From positions 12,038,580-12,102,579 of the forward strand of contig OY783198.1 in NCBI GenBank assembly GCA_963678675.1: a DNA stretch of 64,000 bases, written 5' to 3'. Positions 51,781-64,000 of this stretch are shown in pieces. This DNA is from Xiphydria camelus (Eukaryota; Arthropoda; Insecta; Hymenoptera; Xiphydriidae). The number at the start of each line of letters is the position of its first letter. Within the stretch, counting starts at the first letter, position 1. Below the pieces are notes generated by a model, which saw only the letters and a list, made by a program, of their open reading frames with translations, did not search any database and was not told the DNA's origin. Position numbers and translations under genes: made by a program.

Positions 51781-54700
51781 ACCGCGAAACCGAACCGCAC
51801 ATGGATAAATACCAACGTATTTGCAGATGTGTAATTTATGTAGAACTAACTTGCGTAGAAATGCAATATCCATTTTTATAATATACTATTTTAGTTAAAT
51901 GTCATATCGGTAATCACGCGAGTTTTTTATTTTTTCCTTGTTTACCATTGACTCGCTGCACTCTGCGGCGGTATACACACTTTGATCTTAGCTCAATGAG
52001 CCGAGAAGCTATTGAGCTGTAATGAATTAGATTGAGATCTGGACTAACCATCTTGCGTACAAAGCATACCGCGATACCGACCCGTATAGGTATAAATATA
52101 CGTGTTTACACTTGTATAACTTCTATAGAACTAACTTGCGTAGAAATGCAATATTTATTTTAGGAAAATGTTATTTTAGTTAAGCGTCATATCGGTAATC
52201 ACGCGAGTTTTTCATTTTTTCCCTGTTTCCCATTGACTCGCTGCAATCTGCGGCGGTATACACACTTTGATCTTAGCTCATTGAGCCGAGAAGCTATTGA
52301 GCTCTAATGAATTAGATTGAGATCCGGAATAACCATCTTGCGTACAAAGCGTACCGCGAAACCGACCCGCACATGGATAAATACCAACGTATTTGCAGAT
52401 GTGTAATTTATGTAGAACTAACTTGCGTAGAAATGCAATATCCATTTTTATAAGATACTATTTTAGTTAAATGTCATATCGGTAATCACGCGAGTTTTTT
52501 ATTTTTTCCCTGTTTCCCATTGACTCGCGGCAATCTGCGGCGGTATACACACTTTGATCTTAGCTCATTGAGCCGAGAAGCTATTGAGCTCTAATGAATT
52601 AGATTGAGATGTGGATTAACCATCTTGCGTGCAAAGCATACCGCGATACCGACCCGTATAGGTATAAATATACGTGTTTACACTTGTATAACTTCTATAG
52701 AACTAACTTGCGTAGAAATGCAACATTTATTTTAGGAAAATGTTATTTTAGTTAAGCGTAATATCGGTAATCACGCGAGATTTTTATTTTTTTCCTGTTT
52801 CCCATTGACTCGCTGCACTCTGCGGCGGTATACACACTTTGATCTTAGCTCATTGAGCCGAGAAGCTATTGAGCTCTAATGAATTAGATTGAGATCCGGA
52901 ATAACAATCTTGCGTACAAAGCGTACCGCGAAACCGAACCGCACATGGATAAATACCAACGTATTTGCAGATGTGTAATTTATGTAGAACTAACTTGCGT
53001 AGAAATGCAATATCCATTTTTATAATATACTATTTTAGTTAAATGTCATATCGGTAATCACGCGAGTTTTTTATTTTTTCCTTGTTTACCATTGACTCGC
53101 TGCACTCTGCGGCGGTATACACACTTTGATCTTAGCTCAATGAGCCGAGAAGCTATTGAGCTGTAATGAATTAGATTGAGATCTGGACTAACCATCTTGC
53201 GTACAAAGCATACCGCGATACCGACCCGTATAGGTATAAATATACGTGTTTACACTTGTATAACTTCTATAGAACTAACTTGCGTAGAAATGCAATATTT
53301 ATTTTAGGAAAATGTTATTTTAGTTAAGCGTCATATCGGTAATCACGCGAGTTTTTCATTTTTTCCCTGTTTCCCATTGACTCGCTGCAATCTGCGGCGG
53401 TATACACACTTTGATCTTAGCTCATTGAGCCGAGAAGCTATTGAGCTCTAATGAATTAGATTGAGATCCGGAATAACCATCTTGCGTACAAAGCGTACCG
53501 CGAAACCGACCCGCACATGGATAAATACCAACGTATTTGCAGATGTGTAATTTATGTAGAACTAACTTGCGTAGAAATGCAATATCCATTTTTATAAGAT
53601 ACTATTTTAGTTAAATGTCATATCGGTAATCACGCAAGTTTTTTATTTCTTCCTTGTTTACCATTGGCTCGCTGCACTCTGGGGCGGTATACACACTTTG
53701 ATCTTAGCTCAATGAGCCGAGAAACTATTGAGCTCTAATGAATTAGATTGAGATCCGGAATAACCATCTTGCGTACAAAGCGTACCGCGAAACCGACCCG
53801 CACATGGATAAATACCAACGTATTAGCAGATGTGTAATTTATGTAGAACTAACTTGCGTAGAAATGCAATATCCATTTTTATAAGATACTATTTTAGTTA
53901 AATGTCATATCGGTAATCATGCGAGTTTTTTATTTTTTCCTTGTTTACCATTGACTCGCTGCACTCTGCGGCGGTATAAACACTTTGATCTTAGCTCAAT
54001 GAGCCGAGAAGCTATTGAGCTCTAATGAATTAGATTGAGATCTGGACTAACCATCTTGCGTACAAAGCATACCGCGATACCGACCCGTATAGGTATAAAT
54101 ATACGTGTTTACACATGTATAACTTCTACAGAACTAACTTGCGTAGAAATGCAATATTTATTTTAGGAAAATGTTATTTTAGTTAAACGTCATATCGGTA
54201 ATCACGCGAGTTTTTCATTTTTTCCCTGTTTCCCATTGATTCGCTGCAATCTGCGGCGGTATACACACTTTGATCTTAGCTCATTGAGCCGAGAAGCTAT
54301 TGAGCTCTAATGAATTAGATTGAGATCCGGAATAACAATCTTGCGTACAAAGCGTACCGCGAAACCGAACCGCACATGGATAAATACCAACGTATTTGCA
54401 GATGTGTAATTTATGTAGAACTAACTTGCGTAGAAATGCAATATCCATTTTTATAATATACTATTTTAGTTAAATGTCATATCGGTAATCACGCGAGTTT
54501 TTTATTTTTTCCTTGTTTACCATTGACTCGCTGCACTCTGCGGCGGTATACACACTTTGATCTTAGCTCAATGAGCCGAGAAGCTATTGAGCTTTAATGA
54601 ATTAGATTGAGATCTGGACTAACCATCTTGCGTACAAAGCATACCGCGATACCGACCCGTATAGGTATAAATATACGTGTTTACACTTGTATAACTTCTA

Positions 54701-57640
54701 TAGAACTAACTTGCGTAGAAATGCAATATTTATTTTAGGAAAATGTTATTTTAGTTAAGCGTCATATCGGTAATCACGCGAGTTTTTCATTTTTTCCCTG
54801 TTTCCCATTGACTCGCTGCAATCTGCGGCGGTATACACACTTTGATCTTAGCTCATTGAGCCGAGAAGCTATTGAGCTCTAATGAATTAGATTGAGATCC
54901 GGAATAACCATCTTGCGTACAAAGCGTACCGCGAAACCGACCCGCACATGGATAAATACCAACGTATTTGCAGATGTGTAATTTATGTAGAACTAACTTG
55001 CGTAGAAATGCAATATCCATTTTTATAAGATACTATTTTAGTTAAATGTCATATCGGTAATCACGCGAGTTTTTTATTTTTTCCCTGTTTCCCATTGACT
55101 CGCGGCAATCTGCGGCGGTATACACACTTTGATCTTAGCTCATTGAGCCGAGAAGCTATTGAGCTCTAATGAATTAGATTGAGATGTGGATTAACCATCT
55201 TGCGTGCAAAGCATACCGCGATACCGACCCGTATAGGTATAAATATACGTGTTTACACTTGTATAACTTCTATAGAACTAACTTGCGTAGAAATGCAACA
55301 TTTATTTTAGGAAAATGTTATTTTAGTTAAGCGTAATATCGGTAATCACGCGAGATTTTTATTTTTTTCCTGTTTCCCATTGACTCGCTGCACTCTGCGG
55401 CGGTATACACACTTTGATCTTAGCTCATTGAGCCGAGAAGCTATTGAGCTCTAATGAATTAGATTGAGATCCGGAATAACAATCTTGCGTACAAAGCGTA
55501 CCGCGAAACCGAACCGCACATGGATAAATACCAACGTATTTGCAGATGTGTAATTTATGTAGAACTAACTTGCGTAGAAATGCAATATCCATTTTTATAA
55601 TATACTATTTTAGTTAAATGTCATATCGGTAATCACGCGAGTTTTTTATTTTTTCCTTGTTTACCATTGACTCGCTGCACTCTGCGGCGGTATACACACT
55701 TTGATCTTAGCTCAATGAGCCGAGAAGCTATTGAGCTGTAATGAATTAGATTGAGATCTGGACTAACCATCTTGCGTACAAAGCATACCGCGATACCGAC
55801 CCGTATAGGTATAAATATACGTGTTTACACTTGTATAACTTCTATAGAACTAACTTGCGTAGAAATGCAATATTTATTTTAGGAAAATGTTATTTTAGTT
55901 AAGCGTCATATCGGTAATCACGCGAGTTTTTCATTTTTTCCCTGTTTCCCATTGACTCGCTGCAATCTGCGGCGGTATACACACTTTGATCTTAGCTCAT
56001 TGAGCCGAGAAGCTATTGAGCTCTAATGAATTAGATTGAGATCCGGAATAACCATCTTGCGTACAAAGCGTACCGCGAAACCGACCCGCCCATGGATAAA
56101 TACCAACGTATTTGCAGATGTGTAATTTATGTAGAACTAACTTGCGTAGAAATGCAATATCCATTTTTATAAGATACTATTTTAGTTAAATGTCATATCG
56201 GTAATCACGCAAGTTTTTTATTTCTTCCTTGTTTACCATTGGCTCGCTGCACTCTGGGGCGGTATACACACTTTGATCTTAGCTCAATGAGCCGAGAAAC
56301 TATTGAGCTCTAATGAATTAGATTGAGATCCGGAATAACCATCTTGCGTACAAAGCGTACCGCGAAACCGACCCGCACATGGATAAATACCAACGTATTA
56401 GCAGATGTGTAATTTATGTAGAACTAACTTGCGTAGAAATGCAATATCCATTTTTATAAGATACTATTTTAGTTAAATGTCATATCGGTAATCATGCGAG
56501 TTTTTTATTTTTTCCTTGTTTACCATTGACTCGCTGCACTCTGCGGCGGTATAAACACTTTGATCTTAGCTCAATGAGCCGAGAAGCTATTGAGCTCTAA
56601 TGAATTAGATTGAGATCTGGACTAACCATCTTGCGTACAAAGCATACCGCGATACCGACCCGTATAGGTATAAATATACGTGTTTACACATGTATAACTT
56701 CTACAGAACTAACTTGCGTAGAAATGCAATATTTATTTTAGGAAAATGTTATTTTAGTTAAACGTCATATCGGTAATCACGCGAGTTTTTCATTTTTTCC
56801 CTGTTTCCCATTGATTCGCTGCAATCTGCGGCGGTATACACACTTTGATCTTAGCTCATTGAGCCGAGAAGCTATTGAGCTCTAATGAATTAGATTGAGA
56901 TCCGGAATAACAATCTTGCGTACAAAGCGTACCGCGAAACCGAACCGCACATGGATAAATACCAACGTATTTGCAGATGTGTAATTTATGTAGAACTAAC
57001 TTGCGTAGAAATGCAATATCCATTTTTATAATATACTATTTTAGTTAAATGTCATATCGGTAATCACGCGAGTTTTTTATTTTTTCCTTGTTTACCATTG
57101 ACTCGCTGCACTCTGCGGCGGTATACACACTTTGATCTTAGCTCAATGAGCCGAGAAGCTATTGAGCTGTAATGAATTAGATTGAGATCTGGACTAACCA
57201 TCTTGCGTACAAAGCATACCGCGATACCGACCCGTATAGGTATAAATATACGTGTTTACACTTGTATAACTTCTATAGAACTAACTTGCGTAGAAATGCA
57301 ATATTTATTTTAGGAAAATGTTATTTTAGTTAAGCGTCATATCGGTAATCACGCGAGTTTTTCATTTTTTCCCTGTTTCCCATTGACTCGCTGCAATCTG
57401 CGGCGGTATACACACTTTGATCTTAGCTCATTGAGCCGAGAAGCTATTGAGCTCTAATGAATTAGATTGAGATCCGGAATAGCCATCTTGCGTACAAAGC
57501 GTACCGCGAAACCGACCCGCACATGGATAAATACCAACGTATTTGCAGATGTGTAATTTATGTAGAACTAACTTGCGTAGAAATGCAATATCCATTTTTA
57601 TAAGATACTATTTTAGTTAAATGTCATATCGGTAATCACG
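51690..57640 (+). repeat. Higher-order repeat, 2575 bp (9 monomers), about 2.3 copies
   Basis: Diagnostic variants recur 2575 bp apart: AGATGTGGAT with GTATAGG at 52607 and 55182, CCATTGGCTC with TGGGGCGG at 53661 and 56236, and TATTAGCAG at 53821 and 56396. Copy 1 is about 51690-54235 and copy 2 about 54240-56815. A partial third copy runs to about 57640. Small private changes (TTTAATG at 54593, CCCATGG near 56090, ATAGCC near 57480) postdate the duplication. Confidence 0.85.
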
Positions 57641-60600
57641 CGAGTTTTTTATTTCTTCCTTGTTTACCATTGGCTCGCTGCACTCTGGGGCGGTATACAC
57701 ACTTTGATCTTAGCTCAATGAGCCGAGAAACTATTGAGCTCTAATGAATTAGATTGAGATTTGGACTAACCATCTTGCGTACAAAGCATACCGCGATACC
57801 GACCCGTACAGGTATAAATATACGTGTTTACACATGTATAACGTCTATAGAACTAGCATGCGTAGAAATGCAATATTTATTTTAGGAAAATGTTATTTTA
57901 GTTAAGCGTCATATTGGTAATCACGCGAGTTTTTTATTTTTTCCCTGTTTCCCATTGACTAGCTGCACTCTGCGGCGGTATACACACTTTGATCTTAGCT
58001 CAATGAGCCAAGAAGTTATTGAGCTCTAATGAATTAGATTGAGATGTGGATTAACCATCTTGCGTGCAAAGCATACCGCGATACCGACCCGTACAGGTAT
58101 AAATATACGTGTTTACACGTGTATAACTTCTACAGAACTAACTTGCATAGAAATGCAATATTTATTTTAGGAAAATGTTATTTTAAATAAGCGTCATATC
58201 GGTAATCAAGCGAGTTTTTCATTTTTTCCCTGTTTCCCATTGACTCGCTACACTCTCCGGCGGTATACACACTTTGATCTTAGCTCATTGAGCCGAGAAG
58301 CTATTGAGCTCTAATGAATTAGATTGAGATCCGGAATAACCATCTTGCGTACAAAGCGTACCGCGAAACCGACCCGCACATGGATAAATACCAACGTATT
58401 TGCAGATGTGTAATTTATGTAGAACTAACTTGCGTAGAAATGCAATATCCATTTTTATAATATACTATTTTAGTTAAATGTCATATCGGTAATCACGCGA
58501 GTTTTTTATTTTTTCCCTGTTTCCCATTGACTCGCGGCAATCTGCGGCGGTATACACACTTTGATCTTAGCTCATTGAGCCGAGAAGCTATTGAGCTCTA
58601 ATGAATTAGATTGAGATGTGGATTAACCATCTTGCGTGCAAAGCATACCGCGATACCGACCCGTATAGGTATAAATATACGTGTTTACACTTGTATAACT
58701 TCTATAGAACTAACTTGCGTAGAAATGCAACATTTATTTTAGGAAAATGTTATTTTAGTTAAGCGTAATATCGGTAATCACGCGAGATTTTTATTTTTTT
58801 CCTGTTTCCCATTGACTCGCTGCACTCTGCGGCGGTATACACACTTTGATCTTAGCTCGATGAGCCGCGAAGCTATTGAGCTCTAATGAATTAGATTGAG
58901 ATCCGGAATAACCATCTTGCGTACAAAGCGTACCGCGAAACCGACCCGCACATGGATAAATACCAACGTATTTGCAGATGTGTAATTTATGTAGAACTAA
59001 CTTGCGTAGAAATGCAATATCCATTTTTATAAGATACTATTTTAGTTAAATGTCATTTCGGTAATCATGCGAGTTTTTTATTTTTTCCTTGTTTACCATT
59101 GACTCGCTGCACTCTGCGGCGGTATACACACTTTGATCTTAGCTCAATGAGCCGAGAAGCTATTGAGCTCTAATGAATTAGATTGAGATCTGGACTAACC
59201 ATCTTGCGTACAAAGCATACCGCGATACCGACCCGTATAGGTATAAATATACGTGTTTACACATGTATAACTTCTACAGAACTAACTTGCATAGAAATGC
59301 AATATTTATTTTAGGAAAATGTTATTTTAGTTAAGCGTCATATCGGTAATCACGCGAGTTTTTCATTTTTTCCCTGTTTCCCATTGACTCGCTGCAATCT
59401 GCGGCGGTATACACACTTTGATCTTAGCTCATTGAGCCGAGAAGCTATTGAGCTCTAATGAATTAGATTGAGATCCGGAATAACCATCTTGCGTACAAAG
59501 CGTACCGCGAAACCGACCCGCACATGGATAAATACCAACGTATTTGCAGATGTGTAATTTATGTAGAACTAACTTGCGTAGAAATGCAATATCCATTTTT
59601 ATAAGATACTATTTTAGTTAAATGTCATATCGGTAATCACGCGAGTTTTTTATTTTTTCCTTGTTTACCATTGACTCGCTGCACTCTGCGGCGGTATACA
59701 CACTTTGATCTTAGCTCAATGAGCCGAGAAGCTATTGAGCTCTAATGAATTAGATTGAGATGTGGATTAACCATCTTGCGTGCAAAGCATACCGCGATAC
59801 CGACCCGTACAGGTATAAATATACGTGTTTACACGTGTATAACTTCTACAGAACTAGCATGCGTAGAAATGCAATATTTATTTTAGGAAAATGTTATTTT
59901 AGTTAAACGTCATATCGGTAATCACGCGAGTTTTTCATTTTTTCCCTGTTTCCTATTGACTCGCTGCAATCTGCGGCATTATACACACTTTGATCTTAGC
60001 TCAATGAGCCGAGAAGCTATTGAGCTCTAATGAATTAGATTGAGATCTGGACTAACCATCTTGCGTACAAAGCATACCGCGATACCGACCCGTACAGGTA
60101 TAAATATACGTGTTTACACATGTATAACTTCTATAGAACTAGCATGCGTAGAAATGCAATATTTATTTTAGGAAAATGTTATTTTAGTTAAGCGTCATAT
60201 TGGTAATCACGCGAGTTTTTTATTTTTTCCCTGTTTCCCATTGACTAGCTGCACTCTGCGGCGGTATACACACTTTGATCTTAGCTCATTGAGCCGAGAA
60301 GCTATTGAGCTCTAATGAATTAGATTGAGATCTGGACTAACCATCTTGCGTACAAAGCATACCGCGATACCGACCCGTACAGGTATAAATATACGTGTTT
60401 ACACATGTATAACTTCTACAGAACTAACTTGCATAGAAATGCAATATTTATTTTAGGAAAATGTTATTTTAGTTAAGCGTCATATCGGTAATCACGCGAG
60501 TTTTTCATTTTTTCCCTGTTTCCCATTGACTCGCTGCAATCTGCGGCGGTATACACACTTTGATCTTAGCTCATTGAGCCGAGAAGCTATTGAGCTCTAA

Positions 60601-63600
60601 TGAATTAGATTGAGATCTGGACTAACCATCTTGCGTACAAAGCATACCGCGATACCGACCCGTACAGGTATAAATATACGTGTTTACACATGTATAACTT
60701 CTATAGAACTAGCATGCGTAGAAATGCAATATTTATTTTAGGAAAATGTTATTTTAGTTAAGCGTCATATTGGTAATCACGCGAGTTTTTTATTTTTTCC
60801 CTGTTTCCCATTGACTAGCTGCACTCTGCGGCGGTATACACACTTTGATCTTAACTCAATGAGCCAAGAAGTTATTGAGCTCTAATGAATTAGATTGAGA
60901 TGTGGATTAACCATCTTGCGTGCAAAGCATACCGCGATACCGATCCGTACAGGTATAAATATACGTGTTTACACGTGTATAACTTCTACAGAACTAACTT
61001 GCATAGAAATGCAATATTTATTTTAGGAAAATGTTATTTTAAATAAGCGTCATATCGGTAATCAAGCGAGTTTTTCATTTTTTCCCTGTTTCCCATTGAC
61101 TCGCTGCACTCTGCGGCGGTATACACACTTTGATCTTAGCTCATTGAGCCGAGAAGCTATTGAGCTCTAATGAATTCGACTGAGATCCGGAATAACCATC
61201 TTGCGTACAAAGCGTACCGCGAAACCGACCCGCACATGGATAAATACCAACGTATTTGCAGATGTGTAATTTATGTAGAACTAACTTGCGTAGAAATGCA
61301 ATATCCATTTTTATAAGATACTATTTTAGTTAAATGTCATCTCGGTAATCATGCGAGTTTTTTATTTTTTCCTTGTTTACCATTGACTCGCTGCACTCTG
61401 CGGCGGTATACACACTTTGATCTTAGCTCAATGAGCCGAGAAGCTATTGAGCTCTAATGAATTAGATTGAGATCTGGACTAACCATCTTGCGTACAAAGC
61501 ATACCGCGATACCGACCCGTATAGGTATAAATATACGTGTTTACACATGTATAACTTCTACAGAACTAACTTGCGTAGAAATGCAATATTTATTTTAGGA
61601 AAATGTTATTTTAGTTAAACGTCATATCGGTAATCACGCGAGTTTTTCATTTTTTCCCTGTTTCCCATTGATTCGCTGCAATCTGCGGCATTATACACAC
61701 TTTGATCTTAGCTCAATGAGCCGAGAAGCTATTGAGCTGTAATGAATTAGATTGAGATCTGGACTAACCATCTTGCGTACAAAGCAAACCGCGATACCGA
61801 CCCGTATAGGTATAAATATACGTGTTTACACTTGTATAACTTCTATAGAACTAACTTGCGTAGAAATGCAACATTTATTTTAGGAAAATGTTATTTTAGT
61901 TAAGCGTAATATCGGTAATCACGCGAGATTTTTATTTTTTTCCTGTTTCCCATTGACTCGCTGCACTCTGCGGCGGTATACACACTTTGATCTTAGCTCA
62001 TTGAGCCGAGAAGCTATTGAGCTCTAATGAATTAGATTGAGATCCGGAATAACAATCTTGCGTACAAAGCGTACCGCGAAACCGAACCGCACATGGATAA
62101 ATACCAACGTATTTGCAGATGTGTAATTTATGTAGAACTAACTTGCGTAGAAATGCAATATCCATTTTTATAATATACTATTTTAGTTAAATGTCATATC
62201 GGTAATCACGCGAGTTTTTTATTTTTTCCTTGTTTACCATTGACTCGCTGCACTCTGCGGCGGTATACACACTTTGATCTTAGCTCAATGAGCCGAGAAG
62301 CTATTGAGCTGTAATGAATTAGATTGAGATCTGGACTAACCATCTTGCGTACAAAGCATACCGCGATACCGACCCGTATAGGTATAAATATACGTGTTTA
62401 CACATGTATAACTTCTATAGAACTAGCATGCGTAGAAATGCAATATTTATTTTAGGAAAATGTTATTTTAGTTAAGCGTCATATTGGTAATCACGCGAGT
62501 TTTTTATTTTTTCCCTGTTTCCCATTGACTAGCTGCACTCTGCGGCGGTATACACACTTTGATCTTAGCTCATTGAGCCGAGAAGCTATTGAGCTCTAAT
62601 GAATTAGATTGAGATCTGGACTAACCATCTTGCGTACAAAGCATACCGCGATACCGACCCGTACAGGTATAAATATACGTGTTTACACATGTATAACTTC
62701 TACAGAACTAACTTGCATAGAAATGCAATATTTATTTTAGGAAAATGTTATTTTAGTTAAGCGTAATATCGGTAATCACGCGAGTTTTTCATTTTTTCCC
62801 TGTTTCCCATTGACTCGCTGCAATCTGCGGCGGTATACACACTTTGATCTTAGCTCATTGAGCCGAGAAGCTATTGAGCTCTAATGAATTAGATTGAGAT
62901 CCGGAATAACAATCTTGCGTACAAAGCGTACCGCGAAACCGAACCGCACATGGATAAATACCAACGTATTTGCAGATGTGTAATTTATGTAGAACTAACT
63001 TGCGTAGAAATGCAATATCCATTTTTATAATATACTATTTTAGTTAAATGTCATATCGGTAATCACGCGAGTTTTTTATTTTTTCCTTGTTTACCATTGA
63101 CTCGCTGCACTCTGCGGCGGTATACACACTTTGATCTTAGCTCAATGAGCCGAGAAGCTATTGAGCTGTAATGAATTAGATTGAGATCTGGACTAACCAT
63201 CTTGCGTACAAAGCATACCGCGATACCGACCCGTATAGGTATAAATATACGTGTTTACACATGTATAACTTCTATAGAACTAGCATGCGTAGAAATGCAA
63301 TATTTATTTTAGGAAAATGTTATTTTAGTTAAGCGTCATATTGGTAATCACGCGAGTTTTTTATTTTTTCCCTGTTTCCCATTGACTAGCTGCACTCTGC
63401 GGCGGTATACACACTTTGATCTTAGCTCATTGAGCCGAGAAGCTATTGAGCTCTAATGAATTAGATTGAGATCTGGACTAACCATCTTGCGTACAAAGCA
63501 TACCGCGATACCGACCCGTACAGGTATAAATATACGTGTTTACACATGTATAACTTCTACAGAACTAACTTGCATAGAAATGCAATATTTATTTTAGGAA

Positions 63601-64000
63601 AATGTTATTTTAGTTAAGCGTCATATCGGTAATCACGCGAGTTTTTCATTTTTTCCCTGTTTCCCATTGACTCGCTGCAATCTGCGGCGGTATACACACT
63701 TTGATCTTAGCTCATTGAGCCGAGAAGCTATTGAGCTCTAATGAATTAGATTGAGATCCGGAATAACCATCTTGCGTACAAAGCGTACCGCGAAACCGAC
63801 CCGCACATGGATAAATACCAACGTATTTGCAGATGTGTAATTTATGTAGAACTAACTTGCGTAGAAATGCAATATCCATTTTTATAAGATACTATTTTAG
63901 TTAAATGTCATATCGGTAATCACGCGAGTTTTTTATTTTTTCCTTGTTTACCATTGACTCGCTGCACTCTGCGGCGGTATACACACTTTGATCTTAGCTC

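Larger units (their letters stand above)
26190..64000 (+). repeat. Satellite DNA array, right arm (about 132 monomers)
   Basis: Same monomer, orientation and period as the left arm, running uninterrupted to the window end. Class B monomers are far more common here (about 47, the first near 28351). They mostly carry TACCAACG and ATGTAGAAC where left-arm B copies mostly carry TACAAACG and ATGCAGAAC. A variant with ACTAGCATGCG (for example near 34709, 36422, 38991, 60140 and 63280) and one with CACGTG (for example 34972-34977) are confined to this side, apart from the transposon-bearing monomer. The first ~2 kb (26190-28100) still resembles the left arm (TAAATAAACG and GCGGTGTACAC variants), so the transition is gradual. 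No genes seen. Confidence 0.98.

Noticed and set aside
58791..59024. 77-aa ORF on the minus strand within the satellite
   Set aside because: Satellite-derived. It opens because of local substitutions (CTCGATGAGCCGCGAAG near 58857) and is not repeated in related monomers.
1..64000. tRNA, rRNA or small RNA genes
   Set aside because: None was recognised on either strand; the satellite dyads are short and imperfect, and the transposon holds no cloverleaf-like region.

Overview
This window is eukaryotic heterochromatin. About 60.5 of its 64 kb is a single head-to-tail satellite DNA with a 285-288 bp monomer. One complete ~3.5 kb DNA transposon interrupts it. There is no host gene, RNA gene, CRISPR array or bacterial-type feature. 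The organism is most likely an arthropod, probably an insect. The reasons are the long AT-rich satellite array, the low gene content and a transposase-like protein of a type I associate with arthropod and other invertebrate genomes. The species cannot be named from this sequence.

Layout. Bases 1-22697 are the left satellite arm (about 79 monomers). Bases 22698-26189 hold a DNA transposon (22702-26185, 3484 bp) with perfect 19-bp terminal inverted repeats, flanked by a duplicated TTAA. Bases 26190-64000 are the right satellite arm (about 132 monomers). Both arms run off the window and have the same orientation. With the transposon removed, the broken monomer rejoins at exactly 285 bp, so the insertion was clean.

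The satellite has two main monomer classes. Class A (GTAYAGGTATAAATA near the start) predominates. Class B (GCACATGGATAAATA) differs strongly only in the first ~135 bases and is nearly identical to A in the remainder. B is rare on the left (11 copies, only one in the first 13.9 kb) and frequent on the right (about 47). The monomers are organised into higher-order repeats. The clearest are a 16-monomer unit of 4575 bp in two tandem copies (13434-22583), a 15-monomer unit of 4281 bp in two tandem copies (about 32550-41111), a 9-monomer unit of 2575 bp in about 2.3 copies (about 51690-57640) and a 5-monomer unit of 1431 bp near 28-31 kb. Hybrid monomers mark exchange points between A and B.

The transposon carries one long intact minus-strand gene (23250-24929, 559 aa). 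I read it as a DDE-type transposase with N-terminal cysteine pairs that may bind zinc. A small unrecognised minus-strand ORF (25544-25876) lies upstream. The intact frame, perfect inverted repeats and single copy amid duplicated monomers suggest a recent, possibly still functional, autonomous element. Its TTAA target and protein architecture do not match a superfamily that I can assign with confidence, and it is the best candidate here for something undescribed.
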